Shown: one piece after another, positions 49,575 to 61,331 of the stretch
Position numbering within the stretch: the first letter of the stretch is position 1
Layout of the letters: each line of letters begins with the position of its first letter
Assembly: GCA_032871835.1 (NCBI GenBank)
Contig: CM065295.1
Span: 82,205,819-82,269,818 of the forward strand
Direction: 5' to 3'
From: Dipteronia dyeriana
Taxonomy: Eukaryota; Streptophyta; Magnoliopsida; Sapindales; Sapindaceae
DNA length: 64,000 nucleotides
Made by a program: the position numbers and the translations under genes
The notes under the pieces: generated by a model
The model's input: the letters and a program-made list of their open reading frames with translations, nothing else
Database searches by the model: none
Told to the model about the DNA's origin: nothing

Positions 49575-49718
49575 ATGTCTACTTCCCAGCCGAAGCAACC
49601 CAGGGCTTGGGTTCCGAAGAGTAAGGCTTTGAAAGAAAAGAAAGCTAGATTCTACATAATCCGTCGCTGTGTATTGATGCTAATTTGTTGGAGGAAGAAT
49701 GGAGAAGATGGAGAATAA
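49575..49718 (+). CDS. DVL/ROTUNDIFOLIA-like (RTFL) micropeptide, 47 aa
   Basis: Single-exon small gene. The protein starts MSTSQPKQPRAWVPKS and contains KEKKARFYIIRRCVLMLICW at residues 20-39. This is the RTF/DVL domain: a basic stretch then the near-invariant YIIRRCxxMLxCW. Family members are plant-specific, plasma-membrane-associated micropeptides that limit polar cell proliferation in leaves, fruits and other organs; that role is family knowledge. Here the domain is followed by a short acidic tail (RKNGEDGE). The start is the only ATG before the domain in this frame near it. Easily missed because of its length. Assignment to a particular RTFL number is not possible. Confidence 0.9.
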   Translation: MSTSQPKQPRAWVPKSKALKEKKARFYIIRRCVLMLICWRKNGEDGE

Positions 49719-51393
49719 TAATACTGGTCAAGTTGCCGTTCAGGCTACTGATGCTATTATCTTAGGTATGAGTTTACTCAAACTTGTTGCACTTCTGCTA
49801 ATAGAGAAGTATGTTAAAACATAGGAAGGGAGAGACGGCACTTGCTGTTAAGTTTTAGAGAAAAGATATGCAAATACAGACGTCTTGTTTTTTCTGTTTT
49901 TATGCTATAATTCCTTTAGTTTTTGCCGGTCAGTGTTCAAGTTTTGAGATGTTGCAAACAGACAGCAACTTCACCTTACTAAATGTATAGCTCCTTTGAA
50001 GCAAAAAAAATATTTAATGAAACACAACTAGAAGTAAGCATGCCCATGTACTATGAATCTGTTAATTGTAGCAGCGGCATATAAACTGTTAATAAGAGAA
50101 TATAAGTAGAATGAAGATATGGAAATGGAAAGAATGAGGAATCAACACATATCTACAAAACAACTGAAGTTGAGATCACCGCCATCTTTGCCCAACAGTC
50201 TTTATATCTAGTACTCTTCGGCTATTCCTACTTGTTATCCAGACACCTTCACGACCTATATAGTTTTCAAGGTAACACCACATACGCCAAGCAGTTGAGG
50301 CCTATCAGCCCAACCACTTATCTGATGATTCTAATTTACATTACAACTAATAAGGTTGCCAAAAAGAATTGATGTACAAAATACTTGCAATCCTAAGGAT
50401 GGGCACATTTGACATAATGACTCAAGGAGAAAGAATATCTCTTGGACACTGGACTACACATTTACCCGGAAAACTGCACCGAGTAGAGAGTACCGAGAAA
50501 AGTTTTGAACTATCATTTTTAACCTTTTCTTGCTTAAGCAATACCTAAAATAGGAAACTTACTTTCTAATAGGTGAAAGAATATCTAGTGGACACTGGAC
50601 AACATTTGCCCGGAAAACTGCACCAAGTAGAGGGTACCGAGAAAATTTTCGAACTATCATTTTTAGCCTTTTCTTGCTTAAGCAATACCTGAAATAGGAA
50701 ACTTGCTTTCTAATGGAAGTTTGAAGTTAGAAACATTATTGGGTCAATTAGGATCCATAAATAGTATGAACATTACCAAAGGAAATCCTCATAAAAACTT
50801 GACCGTCAGTATGATGAGGTGGGCTAAAATCCTCACATAAACTAAGCAATAAGGTCCACTTGTTGCCAAACAAAAAGTGATTTGAGTCCAGTACCTGCAA
50901 GATCTTCTAACTACAAACATGAAGAGCAAAACTTTTTCTTCTATCACTGACAACAGGCCTAGATGAAAAAAAAAAAAGTCTATCTAGTTCTTCGCGTGAC
51001 ACCTCAATAACAATCAATAACAATGTTGAAATGAGATGTCAACCTATAGTTTTTTATTCGTTTCTAGACAACAGACTACACATACAAATATATTAAATTT
51101 CTTAGACTATGTACAACATTCAGTATTGCTTAAAAGCTGTACACGCATAATTAAAATTAGGCAGCAAATTTAATAAGAAACATAAGCAAATTGTGTAGTT
51201 TTCAAGGCACTATGATAAATGTCTATGTAACTAACCTCTCTAAACAAAAGGAAGAAAATTGAGTTTCCAATCAACGAGACAGCAAAGATTGAACTCAATG
51301 AGATAGATCCCAAATCAATTCAGTAACAAAAACTAGCAAAATCTAAAATTGACAACCGCATCCCAGACGACAAAACTTCACACGAAGGATCAC
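49719..51393. other. Intergenic, with a 146-bp tandem duplication
   Basis: It contains the 3' flank of the micropeptide gene. No other gene is seen; the described repeat at 50429-50716 lies inside. Confidence 0.45.
50429..50716. repeat. 146-bp direct tandem duplication
   Basis: Two diverged copies (50429-50574 and 50575-50716) beginning GAAAGAATATCT and ending CTTTCTAAT. They differ by scattered substitutions and small indels. Non-coding. Confidence 0.9.
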
Positions 51394-51483
51394 GTTTTTG
51401 CTATGGATGGCACACAATTCTCAGACAAAAAAAATTACTATCAAAACAAATTTGGACGATATTGGAGCCATAAATGGACTGTT

Positions 51484-51975
51484 ATTTAATCAAATTACGA
51501 AATGCTACAAACAATGGCTGCAATTCAATCCATTCAACAACGAAACAGAGACAAAACCCCAATTCAGAATTTCCATTTACAAACACAAAACTTAAAACAG
51601 ACAGACCTAGCTTCAAAATTTGGTCATTATATATATCATCATCATCAGATCATTATATCTAGCAAACCCACATCAATATATATATATATAAGAAAACTAT
51701 ATCATGACAAGCCAACACAAACGGTCGAATTACAAAATGCTACAAACACAGCCTGAAATTCAATTCATTCAACGAATCAAAGCAACAAAAAAACCCCAAT
51801 ACATAATTTTCCATTTACAAACACAAAAAAAAACTTCAAAAAAACAACAGACCAGCTTCAAATATTTGTTTAAAAAAAGAAAATCCTTCATTACATATCA
51901 TCACCATCAGATCAATATATCTGGCAAATCCTCATCAAAAAAAAATATATAAACTACATGATAAGCCACAAACGG
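51484..51975. repeat. Diverged about 230-bp direct repeat downstream of the small minus-strand gene
   Basis: Words recur in the same order: AAATGCTACAAACA, CAATTCATTCAACGA-like, CCATTTACAAACACAAAA, CATCAGATCA, ATATCTGGCAAA-like. The first copy runs about 51492-51710, the second about 51725-51955, with a third start near 51961 (GATAAGCCACAAACGG). It probably lies in the 3' UTR of the gene at 52000-52224. Confidence 0.7.
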
Positions 51976-51999
51976 AATTTTAATCAGATACCCAAGAAG

Positions 52000-52224
52000 C
52001 TAAACGATGTCCTCGACGGAGTGGGGGTTGGCAACGGAGAGGGCAAGAGGGCGGTCCTTGGACTCCTCCTCCTCGTCGTCGGGGTCGAAGGTGTTGAGGT
52101 TGACGCAGGCGCAGCGCTCCAGGGAGGCGAAGAAAGCGGAGATGACGGTGGTGCTGACCCAGGTAGCCACGTCGTTCAGGCCATCTCGGGAAATAATGCT
52201 GTTGTTCGTATTGTTTTCATCCAT
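52000..52224 (-). CDS. Conserved-looking 74-aa plant protein, function unknown
   Basis: The best start is the ATG at 52224 (MDENNTNNSIISRDGLNDV), in a purine-rich AAAAAATGG context; the frame is open a little farther upstream, but that extension is a low-complexity Asn/Lys run. The body ATWVSTTVISAFFASLERC is a hydrophobic/amphipathic segment with ERCACVNL, followed by an acidic run (DPDDEEEESKD) and RPLALSV. GC content over this stretch is distinctly higher than its surroundings, which supports coding. I believe similar short proteins occur widely in angiosperms, but I cannot name the family. No signal peptide or catalytic motif is evident. Confidence 0.7.
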   Translation of the reverse strand: MDENNTNNSIISRDGLNDVATWVSTTVISAFFASLERCACVNLNTFDPDDEEEESKDRPLALSVANPHSVEDIV

Positions 52225-52796
52225 TTTTTGAGGGATCGAGAGAATTGCAAGAGTTTGATTTTTATTTTTATTTTTATTAAGGTTGGTTTTGATCAAGATT
52301 TTGATTTTGATAAGGGGCCCAGACCCAAGAGAGAGACAAATGGGGATAGGAAAAAGCTATTTTATTTTATTTTTATTTTATTTTATTTTATTTTTTATTT
52401 TGATGTATTTTTAGATTTTTTAGCAATATTTTTTTTATAACATTTTTATCTAAAATCCTAAGTTTCTTATCGCAACGCATGTGGTACATAAGATGTAAAA
52501 TTGTAAGTAAATATATATTAATTCGATTTTATATTACCCATCATATATCAATTCATCGTTTGACATTTCGAATACCAGGAAGACAAATATGGAATTTTGA
52601 GGTGGGATATATAATATTACTAATATTTCTATTGTCGTTATTAATTAATTAATATTAAATTATATCTAACTTAATTTTTAATTAAAATAGGCGAGGGTAA
52701 CATTTCTTCAGCCCATTTACTTTATATCTAATCAAACCATGTGGTCCATGTCTTGAAAACAAATCCATGAATAGCACGATGAAATTAACAAATTTA
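52225..52796. other. Promoter side of the small minus-strand gene, intergenic
   Basis: TTTTATTTTATTTTATTT repeats (52360-52400) and AT-rich sequence; no gene. Confidence 0.45.
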
Positions 52797-54081
52797 GGCT
52801 ATGTCCTATAGCTGTTTTTCGGTCCGTTTTCGTTTTTATTTTTCAAAAACGATTTCAAAAACGAGTTCGTTAACCGTTTTTCATTTTATTTTCAAAAAAC
52901 ATAAAAAAAAATAAAAACAATAACAATGATAAAATTGAAATTTTTGAAAATAAAAGTTGTTTTTCATGTTTTTATTTTGTTTTTCACTTTATTTTTCTTC
53001 TCATATTATTATTGCCTACTCTTTCTTTCGTGAATCCTCTTCTTTCCCAGATGTCCTTCGTCTGTCATCGTCGATCTCTTCTTCTTCTTCTGATCCGTTC
53101 CTTCGTCGATCTCTTCCCCGTCCTCGCCGTCGATCTCTCTCTGTCTTTACCTTCAATCTCTTCTTTCTCAGATCTTCTTCGTCCTTCGTCATCGTTCACC
53201 ACCGATCTCTTCTCTTTGTCTTCGCCGTCAATCTCTTCTTTCTCAGATCTTCTTCGTCCTTCGTCATCGTTCGCCGCCGATCTCTTCTTCGATCCGCTCC
53301 TTCGCCGTCAATCTCTTCTGTCTTCGCCGTCAATTGCTTCTCTGTCTTCACCGTTGATCACTTCTTCTTCTTTCCGATCTACTTAAGAGAGAAAATTCTA
53401 GATTTATTCATTAATAAAAATCTGGTATTTTGTTGATAAAAACATGAATTTTAAAAATTTTGTTTATAAAATGATAAAATGATGAATTTAAAAAAAAACT
53501 GGTATTTTGTTGGTATTTAGAAATTTTTAGATTTATTCAGAGTCTCACATTTTTCAGATTCTTTTCACCATTATAAAACCACCAAATCTTTACACACCAA
53601 CCCCCAGTTGCATCAATGCATATAACTGAAACAATACCCAATATGACACATACTAATCAATGAAACAGAAATTGGTGGCGGCGAAGGAGGATGAGGAAGA
53701 GGAGAACAGCAGAGGAGTTGATGATCAGATGCAGGGACAATAATCATGAGTCTTCAGATCAAACTCATTGATTTTAATTATTATTTTTTCTTGAGGTTTG
53801 AAGAAATTTGGCATTAGGGAATTTTGTATGTACAAATAGTATATTTCAAAAAAATGAAATGGATTGTGTAATTTACAGATGAAAATTATTTTGGTTAACT
53901 AATCGTAAAATTTTTCGTTAATCTACCAGACGCGTTTTTCTCGTTTTTATTTTCATAATACAACTTTCGATATATGCTACCAGACGCGTTTTCAGATTTC
54001 GAAAATGAAACCAAAAACACTGTTTTCATTTTCATTTCATTTAAAAAAAATAGCCACCGAAAAACGATTACATGACGGGCC
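52797..54081. mobile_element. Possible non-autonomous DNA element with TCTTCTTCG repeats inside
   Basis: The ends face each other: GTTTTTCGGTCCGTTTTCG near 52812 and, inverted, CGTTTTTCGGTGGCTATTT near 54070. The outer ends GGCTATGTCC and (inverted) GGCCCGTCATG are flanked by TTA (52794-52796) and TTTA (54082-54085). Inside are CTTCG/TCTC-rich repeats (53030-53390), including a 75-bp tandem unit starting TCTCAGATCTTCTTCG at 53166 and 53241, and twin CTACCAGACGCGTTTT words near 53925 and 53980. Ser/Arg-rich open frames there are repeat artefacts. Confidence 0.5.
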
Positions 54082-54234
54082 TTTAAGTTTTCTTTAAAAA
54101 AAAAAAACAAATCTTCATTAAACCTCATCAGAGGTAACAAATACAAGTTAAAGTCACTTTTTTTTTCCAAAGAAGTTAAAGTCACTTAATTTATAAATTT
54201 TACTTAAAAAATTATATAAATTTTAGATACGACT

Positions 54235-54780
54235 ATTGTTGTAGGGATTTTTTGGTAGCCAAACATGTCAGCAAAGATAGCAGATAATCCGGAATATATG
54301 GCAGACCACGTCATCAGAGAAGAAAAACAGTCTCTAGTGATTAGCAAACAGTCGGGAAAGTCAACCGGTCAACATTCACCCAAGTCAAAGTTGATGTTGT
54401 TGTACGAGGCGGTCAAACTAAACCGATCAGTCAAGATAGGTCTAAACCCGATCAGGTAGTAAAACCGATCAGGGAAAGAGGATCCGGTCAGGTTGGGAAA
54501 CGGTCGGCCAAGAGATGCTCAATCAAGATAGTAACACAAGTTCATCTACGACTCAAATATGAAGAAGAATGATATTACACAAGTAAGGAATCTAGAACAA
54601 CATTCCAATAAAGAAATATTATTATTTCCTCATACATATCAGAGAGTTCAAATCAAACAATAACTCTACTCTTTTAGAAGATTGCACACCAATCAGGAAA
54701 TAAGTTCTAAATGGACTATTCAACTAGAATCCTACGAATAATCTAATTCAAATAACAAGATATCTAAAACAAGAAGGAAG
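54235..54780. mobile_element. LTR fragment, left piece
   Basis: Sequence 54533-54780 matches 57762-58010 closely (ACACAAGTAAGGAAT, TTCCAATAAAGAAATATTA, AGATTGCACACC, AACTAGAATCCTACGAAT). With the piece at 57762 it belongs to the same broad LTR family as 42183 and 61862. No coding region remains. Confidence 0.65.
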
Positions 54781-56413
54781 TTAACTCTTTTTAGAGGTTC
54801 AAGTTAACAACTAACCCATTATTGAAAAACTTGTAAAACTAACTCTTTTGGTCTTGTTGAAAGACATTATTGCCCTTTGTAATCTTTTTAAATTACTTTT
54901 GTGTCATAACCATATAACTCCACAAGCAAAAGCAAAAGCCCTCTTTCTAAAATCCCTAAAATATCAAATTCTCTCTCTGTAAAATCAACCATCATATTCT
55001 CTCTGAAGCACGCCCGAATTTTGAAGAAGACGACTTCGCTCTGTTAAAGACAACGACGTCGAAGGTTGAAGATGCTTGAAGCAGTTTTATCGACGACGAC
55101 GACTCTCCGTTGAAAATGCCGATGACGACGCTCTGCCTGGTTTCCGTTGAAGACGACGAAGTTTGAAGACGCTTGAAGAAGACTGAAGACGATGACAACA
55201 CTCTCTTGCAGAATGTACGATTCTTCAATTTTTGAGTTTTTTTTAAGCTTTCTGGTTCAATTTGCCACAGATACACCTGTGCGCAGCTATCTCCGTCTAT
55301 CAGCTCTCTCTCTATCTCTCTCTCTGTCACTCACTCTGATCGCTCTCACTATTGGAAGCTGTCAGCTCTCCCTTTCTGAGCGACCACCACTTCTCGGCGT
55401 CGGTAGCCAATCAGTTGTCTCCCTCTCTGTCTGAAGTTCTCATCCACAGAGTCCATTGAGTTGTGAGTTCAATAAAGGTAAATTTTGATATAACTAGACC
55501 TCCGTGTTTTTCTCTTCCATTGGAATCAAAATTGAGGGTATGTTTAATCTCATGCCTCGTCTAATTTATTATATGAATTAATTTAGACAAAAAAAAACTA
55601 TGTTCCAATTACATTTCTCAATTTTCTACCTATTAATTAGTTTGTGTTTCTTATTTCTCGAAAATCTATACTTTGGTTGTGTAAATTTCTTGCATCTTTA
55701 AGTTTTAAGAATTGTTTAATATTCATTAGCCTAATTTTGCTTAGATTAAGAGTTATCCTAGCACTTCGAACGGCATGTAAATTACTTGCATCTGCTATTT
55801 GCATTTGTTTGCATAGAGTTCATGTCGTAAAGGTTGAATTACTTGCATCATTATGACTGACTTTTGTGTATTTTGTGTATTGATTATACTGCCATGATGT
55901 AAGGATACTCTTGTATAATATTGTGTATTACCTATAATTTATGTCTAGTGAACAATATAATGTTTGTCGATTTTGCTTCTTTTTTTTTCCTAATATAATT
56001 GAGTTTGTTTTGACCATTACTTTGTCTATATTCTAGATATGCTGGTGTGGCTTTGGTGAAATTTCTGAATCTCTTTTATGTATCTTACAATTGGAATCGT
56101 TGATCAACTACAACATATCAACACATCAGGTGAGCTGAGCATAATTTGATCACTGAAAGTTGATAATTGATATTCATGTTCCCTAAAACCTTGTTCCTTT
56201 GAAGTAGAATTCTCCCTTGAATATCACATGTTTGATCTATTGCTTTACTTTTTACTCTCAGCTCCCTATGTGATACAGAACAAGATGCAAGTCTATTAAA
56301 CATGACATTAAAATTGATTAGTTTGTCATATAGAGGGAGAAGTAATTAAAAAATAAAGTTATATATGAGCTTTGACATGCTTGTATTGCATTGTGTTGTA
56401 TAAGGTTTGACAG

Positions 56414-56482
56414 AATTGCATTAACTGTGGAGTTTGTATGGAGAAGTACTTTTACGCAAAATGCAAATTCTTCGATGATGAC
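56414..56482 (+). pseudogene. Captured exon resembling a CHY zinc-finger / RING E3 ligase (MIEL1/RCHY1 type)
   Basis: A 23-codon open segment bounded by TTTGACAG| and |GTGAGTTT reads NCINCGVCMEKYF then YAKCKFFDDD. It mirrors the CHY-finger block NCGVxMxxYFCxxCKFFDDD of RCHY1/MIEL1-type ligases. One expected Cys (YFC) is Tyr here, so the zinc site is incomplete. Neighbouring CHY and RING exons are absent. The next exon-like piece (57018 onward, ENRMREKVDLLVKVSKHF) is unrelated as far as I can tell. Confidence 0.65.
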
Positions 56483-56728
56483 GTGAGTTTCAAGCAATGT
56501 TCTTTTTAGTTATCTCAAATTTGTTTTCTAAATCGGTACAATTTTGAAAAGAAAAAAAAAACAATGGTTACATAAATTCATAAGGATTTCAATGTTTTGG
56601 TTTGATTTTCCCCTGTGATTGTGAGGAGAGGTGTATTATAGTGAAAGAAGTATGAATTGGGTTTGAGTTGCTTTGGACTTGTTTTTGTTCTGTTTTCACA
56701 AGAAATAATTGGAAGCTATGAAGGTTGA

Positions 56729-56892
56729 ATTCCCAACATCGTTAGGAGTTCCCAACATCGTTGGGAATTCCCAACAGAGGTAGGAATTTCCAACAGAATT
56801 ATGAATTCCTAACAACAACATTAGGAATTTCCAACAGCGTTGGGGTTTTCCAACAACGTTGGGATTCCTAACGATGTTGGGAATTCCTAACA
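56729..56892. repeat. Minisatellite of GAATTCCCAACATCGTTGGG-type words, direct and inverted
   Basis: About eight to nine degenerate units of roughly 18-20 bp, several of them palindromic around CCCAACATCGTTGGG or AACGATGTTGGGAATTCC. As the units occur in both orientations, the array could fold into a hairpin. Confidence 0.85.
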
Positions 56893-57761
56893 CAATTAGA
56901 AATTTTAATTTTTGACTATCATCATTGAATCAAATATGAAATAAAATTATGCATCTTGAACTGAAATGTGTTCAGTAAGATGATTTGAATTTTTAATGTT
57001 GTTTTGTTACATTTCAGGAAAATAGAATGAGAGAAAAAGTTGATTTGTTAGTCAAGGTTTCAAAACATTTTCCGACGAAGATTAACAGCACTTCATCAAC
57101 GGTTGCTATAAAGCAAATTAAGGAAAAATTTGATGTTAATAACTTTAGCCCTGTTAACAACATTATCATTTTTGCTCTCTAATTTTGATATTAACAACAT
57201 TAGCCCCGTTAATGCAATAGATTGTGTAGATGTTAACAACTTGTGTTATAGATTTTTGTAGGAATTTAATGTAATAAACTGTTATGAATTACACAACATT
57301 GTGCATCACTGACTGATGATTCCTTATTGTTATGAATTACACAACACTGTTATTTGAATTGTTTCTTCACTTTGAAATCTTTATTTATAGTTCATATAAA
57401 TCTTAACATTTTGAAATCTTAACTATTTTTGTCTGGTACTTATTTGATACTTGCATCTTATTTGTGTCCAGTACTTGTTGTATATGCGAATTATTCCATG
57501 TGAAATTTTTACACACGTCAACATTAATTCCAATTATTCACATAACATCAATTCTATCTTGGTACATGTTTCACAAATAATGTCCAGTACTTATTCTATG
57601 AAATCCATTAACAATATTTGTGAATTGCAAAATAAAAATCTTAACATTAAACAACACAGTCAACATTACACAAATTCCATGAAATCCATAGTAACATAAG
57701 GGTTAGTTGTTAACTTAAACCTCTCAAAAGGGTTAGTTTCCAATAAAACCCATAGTAACAC

Positions 57762-58400
57762 AAATTCAACTACAACTCAAATACAAAGAAGAAGAATATT
57801 ACACAAGTAAGGAATTTAGAACAACATTCCAATAAAGAAATATTATTATTTCCTCCTACATATCAAAGAGTTCAGATCAAACAATAACTCTACTCTCCTA
57901 GAAGATTGCACACCGATCAGGAAATAAGTCCTAAATAGACTACTCAACTAGAATCCTACGAATTATCTAATTCAAATCACAAGATCTATAAAACATGAAG
58001 GAAGTTAAATACAACCTCATCAAGTTATAAGTCCTAATTAAACACCACCATTTTTCCTTGTACAACAAGGATTATGGTTCTATGCACATATAAATAGACC
58101 CATAATCTCATTCTGTAAAGGGGTTCAATCTCATCCACCTTAGAAGAGATCTAGATATCGAGGGATCTTAGGATCGATCGATCAATCTATCTATTTATGT
58201 ATACAAAAAAAGCATAACAACAGTAAGAGAGAATGAGAGATTGAGTGTGTAATCATTCTATTCATAGTGAATTTCTTCTCGCCGTCGTCAGCAACTGTGG
58301 ATGTTTCCCCACCTTGAGATTTTACCACGTAAAACATGTGTTATGTTTGGTTTTCTTTTATTTTATACTTTTCTACATTATCATTCATAAATATGAACAA
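57762..58400 (+). mobile_element. LTR fragment, right piece
   Basis: The first 250 bp repeat 54533-54780. It continues with the LTR promoter region CACATATAAATAGACCCATA (58086-58105) and ends around TTTTACCACGTAAAACATGTG (58320-58341), words shared with the LTRs at 42183 and 61862. No internal coding region follows. Confidence 0.65.
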
Positions 58401-58669
58401 ATCGTATCACGTCCATATAGAAAAAGAGGTTTTGATTATTCAACCTTAAACTTGTTAAAGCTTCGATCTACTTACGTGTTAATGTTTGGCGGTAGACTTT
58501 TCAACAATCCAAAAACCACCGTCAACAACTATAATTTAAGGAATTATTTTTTTTAAAAAATAATTATAATTTAAATTTATTGTACTTTTTTTTTACATTT
58601 GAGACTTAAAGGGTGACGTCTCGAACAGTTTATGATTATTAGTTATAAAAGGGAGATATTCTTCCAAAA
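58401..58669. other. Short intergenic stretch before the tRNA
   Basis: AT-rich, no gene seen. Confidence 0.5.
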
Positions 58670-58740
58670 GCGCATCTGGTGTAGTGGTATCATAGTACCC
58701 TCCCACGGTACTGACCAGGGTTCGATTCCCTGGATGCGCA
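58670..58740 (+). tRNA. tRNA-Gly (anticodon CCC)
   Basis: 71-nt cloverleaf. The acceptor stem GCGCATC pairs with GATGCGC, with discriminator A at 58740. The D-arm contains the A box TGGTGTAGTGG, and the anticodon loop CTCCCAC gives anticodon CCC (reads GGG). The T-arm contains the B box GGTTCGATTCC. No intron and no encoded CCA, as for nuclear tRNAs. A TTTT Pol III stop follows at 58749-58752. Confidence 0.97.
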
Positions 58741-59006
58741 GCTAAATGTTTTCGAATTTTGCCCTTGAAAAGTGCAGAGGCTTTTTTCATTTTTCCAATT
58801 TTGCCCTTGTAAAATGTATAGACTTTTTTTTTCATTTTGTACTCGAAGAATTTTGCCCAATTAAACTGCATTCCATGAAAATTCATATTATTGCCCAATT
58901 ATATTACATTATATGAAAAATCATTTTATATCCCAACTTTGTCTTCCTTGTTCACGACAAAACTTGATTTATTCGACTCTTCCTCCATAATATTCCATAA
59001 TACTAC
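58741..59006. other. Intergenic with short 'TTTTGCCCTTG' repeats
   Basis: Diverged units of about 45 bp containing TTTTGCCCTTG / TTTTGCCCAATT recur between 58756 and 58935. No gene. Confidence 0.5.
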
Positions 59007-59721
59007 GGCTCAGTTTGGCATTATTTTTCCAGCTGTTTTTGGGGTCAAAAGTGATTCTGGACCTTAGACATGGTGTTTTGTAAAATTGTAGGGAAGTGCT
59101 TTTAGTCACTTTTAGCTTCTCCCAACTGAGTTTTTGAGAAGCTACAAATACATGCTTTTGGATTTTGGCTTCTGCTTTTAGACAACGAGCTACAGTGATA
59201 TTAAATGAAATTTTACTAACTTTCCAACATTGTTCTTGCCTTTAACGAAATTTAACAAAAAAAAATGGGCTTATATTTTTGTACAAAAAAAAAATGTTGT
59301 CATAATTAATTCAATAAAGTAAAATAAAAATGAAATAAAAAATATAGTAGAATAAAATAAATAAATAAATAAATAAATAAATAAATAGGACTAATTAATT
59401 ACATAAAGTAGAATAAAAAATGGGGCTAATTAATTCAATAAAATACCGTAATTATATAACACTTAACACTAAATACAAATAAACAAGAAAAATGTAAACT
59501 ATAGCAAATTAGTACCATTTACATGTCTTTGTTATTTTAGTAATTTTACACACTCACAACACTTTTTATATCAGTTTACCAAACACATTGAAATTGCTTT
59601 TAGTTCTCACAGCATTTTTGAAAATCAGTTTACCAAACACTCAGCTGATTCTTCCCACGACAATTCCAACAGCAATTCCAAAAGTACTTCTCCCCACAGC
59701 ACAACAATGCCAAACTGAGCC
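59007..59721. mobile_element. MITE with perfect TIRs GGCTCAGTTTGGCATT, 715 bp
   Basis: The ends are exact inverted repeats (GGCTCAGTTTGGCATT at 59007 and AATGCCAAACTGAGCC ending 59721), flanked by TAC (59004-59006 and 59722-59724). Further inverted similarity runs inward. An AAAT/AAATA tandem tract sits near 59350-59388. No coding capacity; probably a PIF/Harbinger relative, with the TAC site as a caveat. Confidence 0.85.
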
Positions 59722-59768
59722 TACATGATGTTCCTCATTCATTGAATTAGTGCAAGAACAACTATTAA

Positions 59769-61274
59769 GGTGGCGTTTGGTTACCATGCTGGAATGAGAA
59801 TTGGAATGGTAATGAGAATGAGAATTGGAATGGAAATGAATGGAAAACTGATTCTTTGTTTGGTTGGGACTTTAGAATCAAAATCTGAATCAGTAATATT
59901 TTGTTTGGTTAACAACTGAATAAAATGGAATCAAATGTATTTTGACCAAAATACACCTAATTACAAAACATTTATAATAACATTATATATTATGGATAAT
60001 AAAAAAAATATGAAAGTATATATAATATTATATATATATATATATATATATTGTTATAATATAAAATATATTTTATTACAATATATGTTATATATGTCTA
60101 TATTATATATTATATATATAATATAATATATTAAATAATATATATTTTAATATATATTATTATATATATTTTAATATATTATAAATATTAGAAATATTAT
60201 ATATTATATATTATATATTATATATTAGAAATATTGATATTATTAATATTAATATTATTAAATATATAAATATTATATATAATTATATAATGTGTATATA
60301 TATATAATAATATTTATAATTAGAAAATATAATGTTCATTTTGGATAATAATAATAAAATATAAAAGTATAAATTATATAATAATATATATTATAAATAT
60401 TATATAAATATATATATATTAATATATATCATTATATATTATATATTAGAAATATTATATATTATATATTATAAATATGATTTATTATATATTAAAAATA
60501 TTATATATTAGAAATATTATTTATTATATATTAGAAATATTGATATTATTAATATTAATATTATTAAATATATAAATATTAGATATAATTATATAATGTG
60601 TATATATATAATAATATATATAATTAGAAAATATAATATTAATTTTGGATAATAATAATAAAATATAAAAGTATAAATTATATAATAATATATATTATAA
60701 ATATTATATATATATAATATAATATATATTATAAATATGATTTATTATATATTAGAAATATTATTTATTATATATTAGAAATATTGATATTATTAATATT
60801 AATATTATTAAATATATAAATATTATATATAATTATATAATGTGCATATATATAATAATATATATAATTAGAAAATATAATATTAATTTTGGATAATAAT
60901 AATAAAATATAAAAGTATAAATTATATAATAATATATATTATAAATATTATATATGTATATATTATATATTATTATATAATGTATATATATATATACATT
61001 ATGTATATAATAATATATAATATATAATATAAATAATTAGAAAATATAATATATATATTTTGGATAATAATAATAAAATATAAAAGTATAAATTATATAG
61101 TATATAATATATATATATATAAAAATATAATAATGATAATATATTTTGTATAGGATAATAATAATATAATATAAAAGTATAAATAATATAATATAATAAT
61201 ATATATACATATTATATTATATGCAATAATATATATATATATATATATATAAATATTATATAATAGTATGATAT

Positions 61275-61331
<57 letters not shown>

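Larger units (their letters stand above)
54781..57735. mobile_element. Inverted-repeat-bounded segment with captured gene fragments (Pack-type candidate)
   Basis: Ends 54781-54817 and 57700-57735 are inverted copies of about 33 bp (core GTTAACAACTAACCC) with few mismatches. The interior looks spliced-gene-like rather than transposase-like: TC-rich and GACGACG-rich leader (55015-55340), an exon resembling a CHY zinc finger (56414-56482), and a second exon-like segment from 57018. No target-site duplication was identified because both flanks are LTR pieces. The class is uncertain; a Pack-MULE or Pack-hAT-like carrier is the leading idea. Confidence 0.5.

Noticed and set aside
52957..53436. Ser/Arg/Phe-rich 159-codon frame
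   Set aside because: Produced by TCTTCG/CTC repeats open in two frames at once; repeat artefact.
56729..56892. CRISPR-like repeat array
   Set aside because: Units are degenerate, in both orientations, without uniform spacers, and the DNA is plant nuclear.
56696..56893. 65-codon frame with repeated GIPN/GNP words
   Set aside because: Direct translation of the minisatellite; no support as a protein.
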